A stretch of DNA of 64,000 nt from Bolinopsis microptera (GCF_026151205.1 NC_087073.1:8783411-8847410); one strand, 5' to 3'. Shown: positions 10,611 to 22,814, numbered from the stretch's first letter. Program-made: numbers and translations. The notes: a model not told the origin generated them from the sequence alone.

Positions 10611-12534
10611 CTATTCTACTATCGTACAGAAAATAAAGCCAATAGTATTAAACAAACATACTGTAATGGCGATACAAATTAAAGGAATTTCACTTGCTCT
10701 AGTGATAGCAAATCCACTGAGCACGGTCCCAACGAATTGAGAAATACAGAAGCAGAAGTTGAAAACTGCCGTAGATCGCTCAGCCAAACCATTTGTTTTC
10801 ACTCCCCACTTTTCGTACATACCAAATTTACTCATAACAGCTATGTTTAAAACAGATGCATCACCGAACCCGATAAGCACAGAGCCTATTTCGAAAGAAG
10901 CCGGGAAGACTAGAAACTCTGTCGTAGATCCAAAAGATAGAATGGCTCCCAAGTAAAATGCTATATTGCCTATCATCATGATAAAACTTATTTTCCTGTC
11001 TGCTACAAAACCAAGGACCATGCTTGCGAAGAATGAAAAGACCAACATTAGTGTGGTGAGCAAAACAGCTGTACTCAATGACTTTTCATTGAACTCCTTA
11101 ATTCTTGGTGGGATGGAAAAAATGAGGAGGAAGTAAGTAACATTGTTCAGGAAAACTGCGACATCAGGAACAAAGAAAGCCAGTCGTTGAATCCTACTAG
11201 GTTTGTCTTTTAGACTCTTTCCATTTGTGCTAAAATCCGTACTAGTTGACAATACTGGATTCGAAACTGTCCCATTTTCAATTTGTTTTCCCATTTTTCC
11301 GATAAATGGAAGAAGTAAGATGGGGATGATATCGAAGATACCAATAAGGAATCCTGTTAGCATCCATCCTCCCGATATGTAGAGTTCTGCCCCAACAATT
11401 ACTGCTACAATAGTTGCTGGATGCATCGCTCCACTTATTATGACCATCACTGCCTTGTTGTCAGCCAAATACAGATCCACAATCTCTCCCTGAAAGTTAT
11501 ATGTTAATTCTCAGAACATGTAAATTATAAGCATAATATTACATATACTGCTGTATTTCTGGTTGACCGGGCTATTTGAATATACCCATTTTTACCCAGA
11601 GTATATTCACAGTCGAGTAAATTAGATAGTTAGATGATATAAAAGAATGCACCGGAGCAAAACTAACCTGTAAGATCACAAAGAAAAGTCCAGCAAAAAC
11701 GCCCTGTAAAGCTCTGCTAACTCCAATAACAGTAAACACAAGCGCTCCTTCCGGATTCTTCTCCACCATTACATCTACTGCAGCCATTACGAAGTAGCAC
11801 AAAATGTTACCCGTAATGAGAATTAAACATCTTTTTGTAAGTGGAATCTTTCTGAAGCCAGGTAGGATAGTGGAAATGCAGGGGCTGATAGCTTGGCTTA
11901 TGACCATTATTGATATCGCTACAGTACCTGTTCAAAGAAATTGTCGGTCAGAACATTTTATCTGTGTTTCATCACTTTTTTGATTGTTAATAATTAACTA
12001 GTAGGATCGAGTGAAGTTTAGGAAATTATATGATAAATACTATCGCTAAAATAAACTTATAGTTAAACTTATTAGTTAATGTTCCTTACCAAATGTTAGA
12101 TCCAGGTCATACTCAGTAAGGAAGTCAATGTAAAATCCAGCCGTGTAACCCCTCGAAATGTAAGTTGTTCCATTTCCAAAACAGGCAAATAGGACGATCA
12201 AAGTTAGTTGAAAAGTTGTTATCTTTTTAGCATCTCCTGGAGGATTCCTTGGGTTATCTAAATGAAAAATAATTTGTTTTACTCGTTTCAATCACAACCG
12301 TAATTAATCATAATTCGGATGATTCCGGAAATCGGTTACTTCAGATAAATGTTTATCTGGACTCTGGAGCAGCATGCAGATTGTTAGATAAACTACTAGA
12401 AACCTTCAATTAGATTTACCTTGGTCTTCTGCTGCACCTGGTGAGTCCAGGGGTTCACTGTTACTTGGTTCCAAATCCACAGCTCTGAGTGCTGCACTGT
12501 TTGTCACTACCACAACTTCGCTGTTTTTAGCCAT
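10611..12534 (-). CDS. MFS membrane transporter, SLC18-like (paralogue B), four exons
   Basis: Four exons at 12534-12420, 12257-12090, 11927-11668 and 11489-10611 join at GT-AG introns to give 473 residues. Intron positions and phases are the same as in the gene at 5382-7279, so this is a tandem duplicate. The N-terminal tail (MAKNSEVVVV) differs from A, and exon 2 has ten to fifteen more residues before the first membrane segment. About twelve hydrophobic segments are expected. The loop after the sixth segment is four residues shorter than in A. The part of exon 3 nearest its donor is identical at base level to paralogue A for about 150 bases, much more than the other exons. Substrate unknown; other MFS families remain possible. 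Confidence 0.8.
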
Positions 12535-15193
12535 TTCAATAATATATAAGGTACTATATAAGTGATAAATTAAGTTTTAATCCACTGTTTTACATTTTGA
12601 AGGTTTCCATATTTGTAGTTAAATTAAGTTAATAAACCCCTATTTTGTGTTTGTTTTTATCTAGATAAAAATATCTCTGGATCAAACAAACCCATTAAAA
12701 TTGATTACATTTACAAGCGATTTGCTCTTACATAAAATCAAGAATCGTGAGCCTCAAACATCCTGTTTGTCAAAAATGAAATGAGAATCTCTCCAATGAA
12801 TCATATACGATTTAATATTATGTTATATTGGCTGCTATAGTTTAGTGGGTTTTGTAATAAAAACGTATAGATCAAATAATTTCATTAAAAAAACAAAGAT
12901 AGCAGCCAAAGTAAACATTTTATTTCCCGCCTATAGAGCTGAATTGTCAACACTCGGAAAAAGTACGAAAATAAAGCAAATAATTTTAAACCTTGAGCGG
13001 TGAATTAAGTCAGAAAAGTTCAGTCAACATCTTTGAGTAGTTGCTGCTGAGTTTATGGCTAACAAATTGACTAACTAGTGACTAACTAGTGGCTAACTAG
13101 TGGCCATATCAACGCTCAAGCTTAAAGAATGATACATACAATACAATTCACAATTTAACAATAGACATTAACTAAGGGTCCTCACGCTATTGATCTTAAA
13201 GTTTGGATCATATCTAGACCGACAAAATTCCATGCGTGTATGTACGAATACTGCCTTTAAATCGTTCGGTAAATTGTTAATCATTAGCCAAACCTTTCTT
13301 ATTTAGCTAATAGGCGAATGTTCCCTCTCAGAATATGAACTCGCCTCACTTGGTTTCTTTGTCGTGGATCTGTGCAGATCGAGACGATGACACAGTAACA
13401 AATCCGTAATAGGTTAAATATTTTCAAACAAAATACATTCAGAAAGAACACATTTCAAGTATTAAGAACAGCGACTTTCGATATTATCGATATTTTACGA
13501 TATTTGATTTATGAAAATAAAAGAGGGTGAATCTTGGCAAACATGCAAATTGCAAATGAACAACTCATCAAGTTGGAACAGTGGAACGTGATCTCTCAAC
13601 AGATTGAAATTTAGTCACCTTAGCCACGATTAGATAGCTATAGTTATAGTTAGATAATATTATTATAATAATTATAGTTTGCAGGAATTTTAAGTTATAC
13701 ACACAATTTTGTAAATTTAAGATCGAGGAATATTTTTAAGGAGACAAATTGTTCTTTACATGTGGTTTTCCTGATTTTTAAAAGTAATTCTTCTTTTCGA
13801 TGTTACCTCATGCAAAACGTTCGACCCTATACTAAACATTCGAGTCCGAATAATGACCAGAAAACTGTTAAACTCAAAGTTCAATCGCAACAAACAGCAC
13901 CGATACTAAAATGGTTACAGGACCAACAACAAGAAATGTGTGGTAACTACACGATTTAGCCATCCGAAATTCCGAATAGTATCAACGTGCACCAAAGGCC
14001 AACACCGCTGGTAACAAAGATTTCATTACTGAATAATTCTGGAGCGGGATATCACAATCAGACTTCACAGTTCACAGGTTGTTCAACATTCAACACTGTA
14101 GATGAAGCATAATAACATGTGACTTGTTTACTTGATACTAATTTGAGATTGCAGTGTGTAATATTACAAGGCACATTGTAGGGTCCTGACCCCCGACGAA
14201 TAAATAATGACAATTTAAAGTCTTGAAGTAAGGACGAAACATTTGATATACAAAGTTTTTAACAAAATTTGATAGAGCTACTTAGCACTTTAGCAGTTAG
14301 CACTACTTTCAAAGTGCAGATCTGGTGGCACAAAGCTTTTGTACAAACCAACATAATTTAAATGCGATAGATGACGTACATTGTATATATAAATGCAGTG
14401 AAATGTACGGCAGAATGCTATCCATTGCTATGAATCATTTAAATTGCTAAATAATTTTATGTTTCCGTTGCAATATTGGGATTATTCCATTGACTTGTGT
14501 CATTGGCCTGTATTTGTATTTCCTATTGCATTCCTGGATGGCATTTGTCCATTATTAAAGTCGTCATATCGTTACAACAGTTCATTGCTGTGCAATTGTC
14601 CTGCAGGACCCCACGGCCCACATGTATCTCTTATTTTGCAGATAATTGGTCCGTCACACCACTCCGTTTCATTGCACCTCATTGATAATTTCCAATACAG
14701 TACTCCATTTCTCTGTTATTATATTGGCATTGAAGTTGATGGCCATCATTTTTGAGATCTACCTTACTTGAGTTTTATATTCTATATGTCCAGTAAGGTG
14801 ACCCTCTATAGTCTACCTTGTTAAATACTGTACGTGTCAATCATTATAAACACAAATGTTTTAATCGATGTCATCTGCTAAACCAAAAAATCACGCGGCA
14901 GTGGTATAACCTAAACTTTATTTTCCAACATCTTATCTAAATTTCCACTAAATTTCCGGTCTAAAAAGTTACATTTCTGTTATTAAGAAGATTTTTGCAG
15001 TGGTTAACTTAATCGGTGCGTTGGGTTCCAAACCCGCTCTTCTTTCCCTCAAAGTTTAAGCCAATTATTTCACCGTACATATCTATGTAGTATTGTAATG
15101 TGTGATCAGATTATGTAAGCAATACAATACCACCATCTCTAGATACAACCTCAATTCCGAGTGTCTGAAAATACTAAACTTTCTTCTTTTCAG
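12535..15193. other. No gene seen; intergenic
   Basis: Contains a 12-bp direct repeat (GACTAACTAGTG / GGCTAACTAGTG) near 13070-13103. A frame at 13762-13959 with a Q-rich C-terminus and one at 14444-14755 lack splice or start support. I searched for upstream DUF445 exons and found none. Confidence 0.4.
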
Positions 15194-15280
15194 CACTTAT
15201 CAGAGGAGAAAGTGAGGGACCAGGTTGACAGGCTGATAACGAGCAAGTTGGTTGAAATGCATCCTAAAAACATAATAGCG
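15194..15280 (+). CDS. Penultimate exon of a DUF445-like membrane protein
   Basis: A good acceptor (TTCTTCTTTTCAG) precedes an 87-bp phase-0 exon coding HLSEEKVRDQVDRL and KLVEMHPKNIIA, ending at GCG|GTACGT. This matches the charged helix that precedes the final membrane segment in DUF445 proteins. It joins in frame to 15511-15621. DUF445 proteins are membrane proteins of unknown function. Earlier exons are not visible within the preceding 2.6 kb, so the gene is either very long or this is a detached fragment. Confidence 0.5.
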
Positions 15281-15510
15281 GTACGTGTCCCTTTCTTACT
15301 TAACATGCATAATTACTATACAGTTCGCTTGTGATGGCTTGCATAATCTGCATAGTTTTGGAGACTTTTAGGGTCACAAGGTGACGGTATGTGTGTAAAG
15401 TATACACTGGTTTAGGTATAATGCTTATTTTGATGGGAACCGGCAATATTTTTACATTCTTAACAGTAAAGTGTAAACAGATAAAAACACTGAACACAGC
15501 CTCCCCCCAG

Positions 15511-15621
15511 GTAGTAAAAGACATGGTTGAAAATGAACTTGGTTGGGTGATAGTCTGGGGAAATGTGTTTGGTGGTCTTCTTGGGTTGATACTGGAGGTT
15601 GTCACTGTTTTCAAGGGCTGA
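15511..15621 (+). CDS. Last exon of the DUF445-like gene
   Basis: Follows the acceptor CAGCCTCCCCCCAG. It reads VVKDMVENELGWVIVWGN then VFGGLLGLILEVVTVFKG and a stop. The pattern LGW.VVWG..FG.L.GL is the usual C-terminal membrane segment of DUF445 proteins. The exon end overlaps the first unit of a 32-bp tandem repeat, so the last residues (ILEVVTVFKG) may be a recent change of the C-terminus. Confidence 0.55.
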   Translation, partial: VVKDMVENELGWVIVWGNVFGGLLGLILEVVTVFKG

Positions 15622-15716
15622 TACTGGAGTTTGTCACTGTCTTTTTAGGCTGATACTTGAGGTTGTCACTGTCTTTTTGGGCTGATACTTGAGGTTGTCA
15701 CTGTTTTCAAGGGATA
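15584..15716 (+). repeat. Four tandem copies of a 32-33 bp unit from the exon end
   Basis: The unit GGCTGATACT.GAGGTTGTCACTGT..TT is repeated four times with few changes. The first copy is coding (LILEVVTVF), the next three lie after the stop codon. The array therefore grew out of the coding end of the DUF445-like gene. Confidence 0.85.
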
Positions 15717-16297
15717 GACCGCATCAAGTAGAATCAAATTTCAATCAGATTGCATTTAAAAAAAGTTGTTTGGACTGTGGAAATTAAAAACCTTACTGTG
15801 ATATTTACTCATGTTTATAAGATTAAAACCTATTTACTAATTTCGATTTATTAAAAAAATACGTGTTTTTAAAGAATTTATGTTATTTTCGGGTATTATG
15901 TAATTGATGACTCATATAAATTTGGTGTTATTATGATTTCTTGCTTTTTAATTCGGTTTGATATTCCAATTGTTTCCCAATCTTTCAGTGATTTGTTTAG
16001 ATTATTAAATTTTAAAAATAAATAATTTTTGTTCTGTAAATTGCTAAATTTGTTAATTACTTTTTATATTTATTTAGCTGATGGTTTAAGCTTTATGAGT
16101 GATGTTACTTTCTGATTTCGTTGGCGATAGAGTATTGTTTTATTCGCTAATTTAATTTTTATACCTCGGTTACAATATAATATATATTATGTACAATATA
16201 TGTACAATATATGCTGTACATATTGTATTGGAAGAGGGTGAGGGGTTCGCATATAACGTTAGCATTTTTTACCATTTCTAGACATCGGTACTTCTAC
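15717..16297. other. No gene seen; very AT-rich
   Basis: AT-rich flank with short ATATTGTAC repeats near 16180-16230. Confidence 0.4.
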
Positions 16298-16597
16298 TTA
16301 TACATTTAAGAGTTGGTTCGTCCGTGATCCAGACAGCGATTTTATACTTGCTACTCCTTCTTCTTTCCCTATTTTAGGAAGTGAAGGTAATTGGTTCACA
16401 TCTCTTGGCAAAAGATTCCATAGCTTTGTGGCTTTCACATCAATTGAGTTCCAAGAATTAGTTGCTATACATCTTTGGGCTTTGTTATTCATATAAGTAT
16501 ACTGTATGTGAAAGTATAGAAGTAACAGCAAATTGGGCAATTTCGAAACCCCTCTTGTAACTACGTTATACATAGTACTTGAATGCCCCCAAATCAT
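16298..16597 (-). pseudogene. Possible LINE reverse transcriptase tail remnant
   Basis: The minus-strand frame contains NKAQRCIATNSWN and KATKLWNLLPRDVNQLPS, which resembles the LWN.LP..(I/V)....S tail found at the end of many LINE reverse transcriptases. The remaining sequence is not diagnostic and no catalytic motif is present. Confidence 0.3.
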
Positions 16598-16825
16598 TTA
16601 AGACAGCAAAGGTGCCAGCAAAGCTGATTTCGATAAAGCCGACAGTATGTTTTTATACAGAACGACGTGGACAATATCATACTTCATAGCTCCAAATTGC
16701 AAATCGTTTGGACATGGCGATTACTTATCAGACCACTAAATGTATAGGTCTACATAGAAACGTTACTGTAACGCGCATCAAATAAAGTACTGAAATAGTA
16801 CGCGCACGATGGTAAAATCACGTAC

Positions 16826-17900
16826 GCCACTTGTTGCGCTCACGTAGAATTCACCTACTGAACACTGTCAAAACATTATTTAACTTTTACTACACTATAC
16901 AGTTTGTTCTACATTCTACAAATTTAGAATGAGACCGCAGACAAGAAGCTAATGATGACACACAGACCACGACAGAAGTCGGAAGCGCAACAACTTCAGT
17001 ATGAAGCTAGCAAAACATTTATCTATGTTGTGGCACGATGCACTACTGGGTCGCGCCGCGCATTTTCTCGCAACCACACGTATGCAGATCGGTGAGATGC
17101 GAAGGATTGACATCGTGAATCAATTATCTATGTGCTATGCGGTAATCAATATATTGTTTCAATATAAGGCTCCATCTGCGCGGCGCATTGATCATAGATT
17201 TATTCCGTATAAAACTATTTTTAAGTGAAACAAATTTTTTTAGTAAAACAAATTTAAAATTTTATCCTTTATTTTATAATTGCTCTAACCAGAGCCCTCT
17301 CGCTTGCAGTAGCGCGCGACCGCCGTAGGCAGTAGCGCGTCACGCAGTACGCGTAGGCACATGGCTATGTGAAATTTTATAACATAATATAATAATATTT
17401 ATAAGCCTCCGTTTTGAAAGTTTTAAATTTTAATATATTCACATTTGTAAATAAAATTCAACTTAATGTATAAATCAATAACTGGCCGCCAAAGCCGCGC
17501 ATTCATGAAAACAGGATTAACTTGTTTATGATTTTACGACAAATAGAAATAAATTTAAAATTATCCGTGGTTTTAAAATAAATTATAATCTTACCTAAAT
17601 CCAAAGCCAGCTTTGTAAAATTTACTATTAGATCATAATATATCGTCAATTCTGAATATTTACAATGCAACATTTCATTAATCTATAAACAAACGTACTC
17701 CAGCCCCTGTCTTGGTCGAAACTCGAATGACTGCTCAAAATTTGAAAACTGATGTTAGAACTTTAATTTTTAAATGTGTTTACAACGTTTATATGTTATA
17801 ATACCTTATCATACATTGTCATACGTTGTATGACCCGCCGCGCACGAGTGCACGGCTTCCCCTGTATCGTAGAAACTCTACAGCGTGAAATGGGGGTGAC
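16826..17900. repeat. Dispersed repeat with GCGCCGCGCA blocks
   Basis: The block around 17020-17130 (GCACTACTGGGTCGCGCCGCGCA, then GATCGGTGAGATGCG and GACATCGTGAATCAATTA) has a diverged copy at 51950-52075, and CCGCCGCGCACGAGTGC near 17836 has a copy at 53811-53830 followed in both by GGGGGT.AC..CGTGAT. It is a repeat family with at least two members in the window. The short frames inside it are not protein-like. Confidence 0.55.
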
Positions 17901-18529
17901 GTGATAAAAATAATACAATAGTGATAAAAATAATACGGCAGTACAATTGCGGATACAGATGATGAAGATTAGAAACCAAAAATACAGTATTTGAACTTTG
18001 ACGTTTAGCGAAGGTAATGCAACTCCGATGATAGCCACCTAAGCTTACTTATTGTAAGATTTCTCAGCTGGAGGGTCCTCCTTTGTGAGAATATTACTGA
18101 GAAGCATGAATATCTTCGCTGAAAGGTCAGCCTATAGAAAGGCCAAAGGTACTGTTATGTGATGTGATGTCCCATATCAGATGCAGACTATAAAAGGTTT
18201 TTAATTTCTATAAGGGGTAACAGAGGTTCCTAAATTTATTAGTCAAAAGTAATTTGAACCTTATCATGATCAACAATCCTAGCTCTTAAAAGGTCTGGAA
18301 GTGTTTACACAGTAAAGAGGCGAGTTTTTGTGGTTCTACAACTTAAGATGTAGCATTGGTTGGATGAGATTGTAGCATTGGTTGGATCATGGATGAGAAC
18401 CTAAACGGCTTGTTGCAATGACATTCGTTTGAAATTTACTGCAATATAATATAGTGCGATAAAAAACATTGTTGATATAAACAGTCTTGGAGCCACAAGG
18501 CCAAGGGTAATTTTTGATTGTTAAGGGAA
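17901..18529. other. No gene seen
   Basis: Non-coding; contains a small direct duplication GTAGCATTGGTTGGAT near 18350-18387. Confidence 0.4.
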
Positions 18530-18600
18530 TTTTTTGAATTCTTAAAGGGTTGATTTTATATAGGGTCATTGCTATATTATGTGTATATTGTTTGAATAAT
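18530..18600 (+). mobile_element. 3' tail fragment of the RLE-type LINE family
   Basis: The sequence ATATAGGGTCATTGCTATAT then ATGTGTATATTGTTTGAAT matches the 3' end of the LINE copies at 54094-54483 and 55407-56134. Only the 3' end is present, as expected of a heavily 5'-truncated insertion. Confidence 0.6.
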
Positions 18601-19793
18601 TTTATTTAAAAAATTAAAAAAATATAATATAATGTATTTTCCGAATTGCAAATTTTTAATGGACCGGTTAATATATTACAAAGGGCTTGTTGTATTTATA
18701 ACATATATTGTTGGGTGTCGAACCTTCTAGCTGGAGCATATCAAATGAAATCAAATCAAAAAATAATGATGCATAAGATCGCAAATATTCATAAAAATAT
18801 CTTAATAAGTTAAATTATACCCAAACGACATAGTTCAGGTTATTAAACTTTTTTGTTATTGATTTGATTGTGATTTGAAACTTTTACAAAATAGCAAATA
18901 TACAAATGTACAGCAAATCGAACAAACATATAAAATGGGCAGAAATGTATAAATGCTATAAAGCGTGGGTCAGTGAAACAAGTACAGAGGACAACTTTCA
19001 AAACAGGAGTTTTGTGGCCGCCCAAAGTCTCAATAACATCACCTCCACCTAGTAATAAAATTATGAAATATCAAAAGTGTGAAACAATCAAATAATAAAA
19101 TATTCAAATTATATAGTTGTCACTTAAATACAGATAACGTCCGAAAATTCTTAAATTTTTAAATTCTTAAATTCTTAAATGACTCATCTATAAATGGCAC
19201 TGAAAAGGTGACTGCAGCCAATTATGAGCCACTACTTAGGACTACTTACTATCTTCTACAAGTCAAGAGAAGCTAGCTTTAAAATGAAGGTACTGGAATT
19301 TCAGTGGTCAAATGGAAATTAGAACTTGTCTTTACAGGTATCAAGAGACTGGAGTGAGGTTTGTGGAAGTAGAGGTGTTACAGTGCTTGCTATTTTAAGT
19401 CCATCTGCACAGGGATAATCATGTTTCCACTGACCAGCCAGACTACACTGATGATTCCTCTACCACCATGCAATGCAAACCCAATAAAACCTGATCATAC
19501 CAGACCCGATGTATCGATACATTTTAGATAATAATGATATGATAAGCCAAACTCTAGCTAACCCGTTTATGTTTAACCAATATCACAGCGCCACATCTGA
19601 TTGAATTTATTTTGAGCACAGGTAAGTCTGACAGATAAGTTTTAGGAATTAAGGAGAATGTTTCTAAAAGTGGTAATGATGTTTGATTGTTTCTCTAACG
19701 TGATTGTAGAATGTAGTTATTATTAATATCTACCATTATTAATGATTTTAGAAGGACAGTATTAAGATACCAGTGTCGTAAAGTCGAATGTTG
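18601..19793. other. No firm gene; one possible exon
   Basis: At 19338-19418 an acceptor (CTTGTCTTTACAG) precedes a 27-codon frame reading VSRDWSEVCGSRGVTVL then AILSPSAQG and a stop. It looks protein-like and could be the last exon of an unknown gene, but I found no partner exon. Confidence 0.25.
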
Positions 19794-19817
19794 CCCCCCC
19801 CCCCCCCCCCCCCCCCC
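19794..19817 (+). repeat. Poly-C run (24)
   Basis: An uninterrupted run of C followed by a T-rich stretch, about 120 bp before the DCTN4 start codon. Its length is likely unstable and could be an assembly weak point. Confidence 0.95.
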
Positions 19818-19938
19818 TTTTCTTTTTTAATCCTTTTTGCAATTGCTAATTTGTGCACTATTATCTTCTATATACTGTGTTGCAGTATGATTAATATCTG
19901 TTCTTTAAATATTCTGTAATTGGAAATATATTTTAGGT

Positions 19939-21286
19939 ATGGCTGAGTGTGAAGTAAACTACGCATGTGCCTGTGGTAAATCCATGCCACTAATACACCT
20001 TTTCTTCTGCAAGTATTGTGTCACACTACGATGTCCCAAATGTGTTTCACATGAAGTAGATTCTTACTATTGTCCTCATTGCCTTGAGAACATTCCTTCA
20101 GCTGAAGCTAAGTCTATGAAGAACAAATGCCAAAGCTGCCTTGAATGCCCCAACTGTACCAATATCCTCCAAGTTCGCTCTGCACAAGTACCCATGGTGC
20201 GACGTGAAGCTGGAAAAGTAAAGGGATTTGGCCAATTTAAAAAGGTATATTATCTCCAATGTTCATTTTGTTTCTGGACAACTCGAGATGTAAACCAACC
20301 TGACAAAGCTGCTTCCAATGGTCCATGGATTGAACCACAAGTGGAGGATAATTGGATGTCAGGCATTGTCAATTACTACAGACATTTGATACAGAAAGAA
20401 AAGGTTGAGATGGAAAAACGAAAGCGTCAAAGAAGAGGTAGCTTCCTTGGATCTCTTGGAATCAGTGACAAGCTATTACCCTTCTCTAAATTAGCTCGAA
20501 GTTCATTTAGCATGAATCTAACTGGAACAGGTCAGTTTGATGAAAATATTGTCAATAATTTCACTCCCCTTGAAGCAGAAGAAGAAACAGAACCTGCTGA
20601 TGAAAAGTACTACACTGCCCCAGGGGAGCCTTACCACTATGCCTCCGTTGCCAGTCGAATTAATCAGCCATCTAACGAAGTGTATTATGCCTGCGATCTG
20701 AAGCCAAACTGCACACATCTTATGGTCAAAAGGTCACAGAGATGCAGAGAATGTGAACATAATCTTAGTAAGCCTGAGTTTAACCCGTCCTCTATTAAAT
20801 TCAAAATTCATCAGATTGCTCTACGATTTGTGCCTAGGTTTAGAATTGTGAAGATGGTATCTTTAAAACCTGGGGAGTTTACAAAAGTTCACTTCTCTCT
20901 TACTAACCCAACTGAGTACAATCTACCTGTGGAACTTTTGCCCTTGCCTGAAGGTCACCCATCTTATTCCAAACTTACTACAGAAATTAAGTTACCAGAT
21001 AAAGAGCTAATGCTGGCTGCTAGGGATGACACTGCGCAGTATGACACAGATGCTTCAATTCAAGACTTTGACGATGACCCTGACATAGTTGTTGCCAGGA
21101 GAATGAATAAACTCACATTTGTCATCTCTGTAAAACCACTTGGAACATCTGGTTCTGTCATCATGGGTTTTCAGCTCAAAGTACAAGTACAAGGCTATGA
21201 CTCCTTCTATTCGACCTGAGGAGCAGAAGGATCCTGAAGATGTAAATGTTATGCCCAGTGTAACTGTTGTCCTTGGATCTATTTAA
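19939..21286 (+). CDS. DCTN4: Dynactin subunit 4 (p62), intronless, C-terminus in a shifted frame
   Basis: DCTN4 caps the pointed end of the dynactin filament, the cofactor that lets cytoplasmic dynein bind cargo. The N-terminus (residues 1-125) carries the family's zinc-binding cysteine pairs: CACGK, CKYC, CPKC, CPHC, CQSC, CPNC and CSFC. A linker with a coiled, basic segment follows (KEKVEMEKRKRQRRG) and then the beta-rich C-terminal half (HQIALRFVPR, KVHFSLTNPTEYNLPVEL). The main frame stops at 21217-21219, after 426 residues; the human protein has about 460. The +1 frame continues at once with PEEQKDPEDVNVMPSV.. and stops at 21284-21286, restoring roughly the expected end. So one base is extra, the site frameshifts, or the copy is decaying. 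AG at 19935-19936, two bases before ATG, could be a splice or trans-splice acceptor. Confidence 0.9.
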
Positions 21287-22085
21287 TCATTGTTCCTGTA
21301 GTATGACATTATTTTTGTTAGTGATTAAACAACAACGACAGATTTTGTCTTGGTAGATACAGTAGTGTTTCAAGATTCGTGATTGAATCTTGACGAAGCA
21401 TTAATTATAATTATAGTAAGAAATGTACACTGAGGTATTCCTGCCGGTTACAGGCAGAAACGGTTACAGAAGATAATCAAGCACTGTGATCATCAACAAT
21501 AAGATCACTGTGAAGAGGTAAAATTTGGAATCTCAACAAATTATAATTACACGTCTAATTCCAAATTTTGATCTCGAATCTTTTCCTGCAGTGTCTATTC
21601 TCAGCCGTTATTGATTTTGCTATCATCGTAAATGTGATGCACAAAATCGGCAATTATTTTCCTGCATGCAAATGCTAACGTGCAATTACACAAGCAGCAA
21701 AATATGTTCTAGTTATGAATTAAAACTTTGCTTACAAAATTAATGTCGGGGCATGTGTTGAATATTTAAACTCTCATTCTATTCTATGAGCGGCATTTAT
21801 ATTATGATTTGATCACATTTTGATGATGACTGTTTTGTGACCATTCTTCCCTTTGACATGATATCTTGCATTATATAGATCTTTATTTCAAAGAGTTCTG
21901 ACCTTTTAACTGTTAATCGTTCCAACATGATAAACTTCATCGTGAAGTGACGTTTTAAAGTTTTTAAAACTCTGATCTTACACTTGCATTAATAATGTTT
22001 ACACTTGAAAGCTTGCTGGGTTCGTTTAAGTGTAGACTAAATGTGAATCATGGTCTTCAGACATAATACTCGCAATTGCAAGCTC
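21287..22085. other. 3' flank of DCTN4; no gene
   Basis: Likely 3' untranslated sequence at the start. A mirror-like AATCAAGCACTGTGAT..ATCACTGTG stretch lies near 21475-21515. No polyadenylation signal of the AATAAA form is obvious. Confidence 0.4.
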
Positions 22086-22814
22086 TTAAGGGGGCAGGGG
22101 GGGGGTCTTTATGAAATTTCTCTCGAAATTGATTTATAGTTGTTTCTAATAGAGAGAGTGATATCTATCTGCTACTTTTGGTCCCATGGAAAAATTGTTG
22201 TTCCTAGCCGAAATTATTGCCGGTCAAAGGTCAGCGCTCATGTGTAATTGTATTGCGCGAGCGATTTTCAATCGCGCGCCCTGAAAATCGAGTCTAAAAA
22301 TCTATCTCCTCTTACATTTTTGAGCAATCAACTTGAAACTTTTAGGATATGTTCTGAGGACCATTTAGAAACTTTTGCTCGTTTTAGAATTTCAAGATAG
22401 GCCTTTAAAATTTTTTTATTCGATTTTGAAATCTTGGACCTCGTTTTTGACGATTTTTTCAGTCCAAGATTTTCAAATCGAATAAAAATTTTTTTAAAGG
22501 CCTATCTCGAAATTCTAAAACGAGCAAAAGTTTCTAATTGGTCCTTAGAACATATCCTGAAAGTTTCAAGGTGATTGTTCAAAAAATGTAGGAGAAGATA
22601 GATTTTTAGACTAGATTTTCAGGGCACGCGATTGAAAATCGCTCGCGCAATACAATTACACATGAGCGCTGACCTTTGACCGGCAATAATTCGACTAGAA
22701 CAAAATTTTACCATGGGACCAAAAATATCTGGTAGATATCACTCCTCTCTATCAGAAACAACCATAAAATCAATTTCGAGAGAAATTTCATAAAGACCCC
22801 CCCTGCCCCCTTAA
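22086..22814. mobile_element. Hairpin MITE (about 350-bp arms) at a TTAA site
   Basis: The whole segment is one long inverted repeat. Left arm about 22090-22440 and right arm about 22458-22810 match almost base for base, from GGGGGCAGGGGGGGGTCTTT outside to GGACCTCG/..CAGTCC around a short loop at about 22440-22460. TTAA flanks both sides (22086-22089 and 22811-22814), the target site of piggyBac-like elements. It carries no ORF. If transcribed it would fold into a very long hairpin, a possible source of small RNAs. Confidence 0.85.

Noticed and set aside
14444-14755. 103-codon ORF with hydrophobic start
   Set aside because: No domain, overlapping frame equally open, no splice or start support.
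20518-20718. Minus-strand ORF inside DCTN4, and others inside WDR6 and AGK
   Set aside because: Shadows of the real coding frames.
19939-21286. DCTN4 as a processed retrocopy because it has no introns
   Set aside because: No poly-A tail or target duplication seen, and neighbouring WDR6 and AGK are also intronless; left open only because of the frame change.
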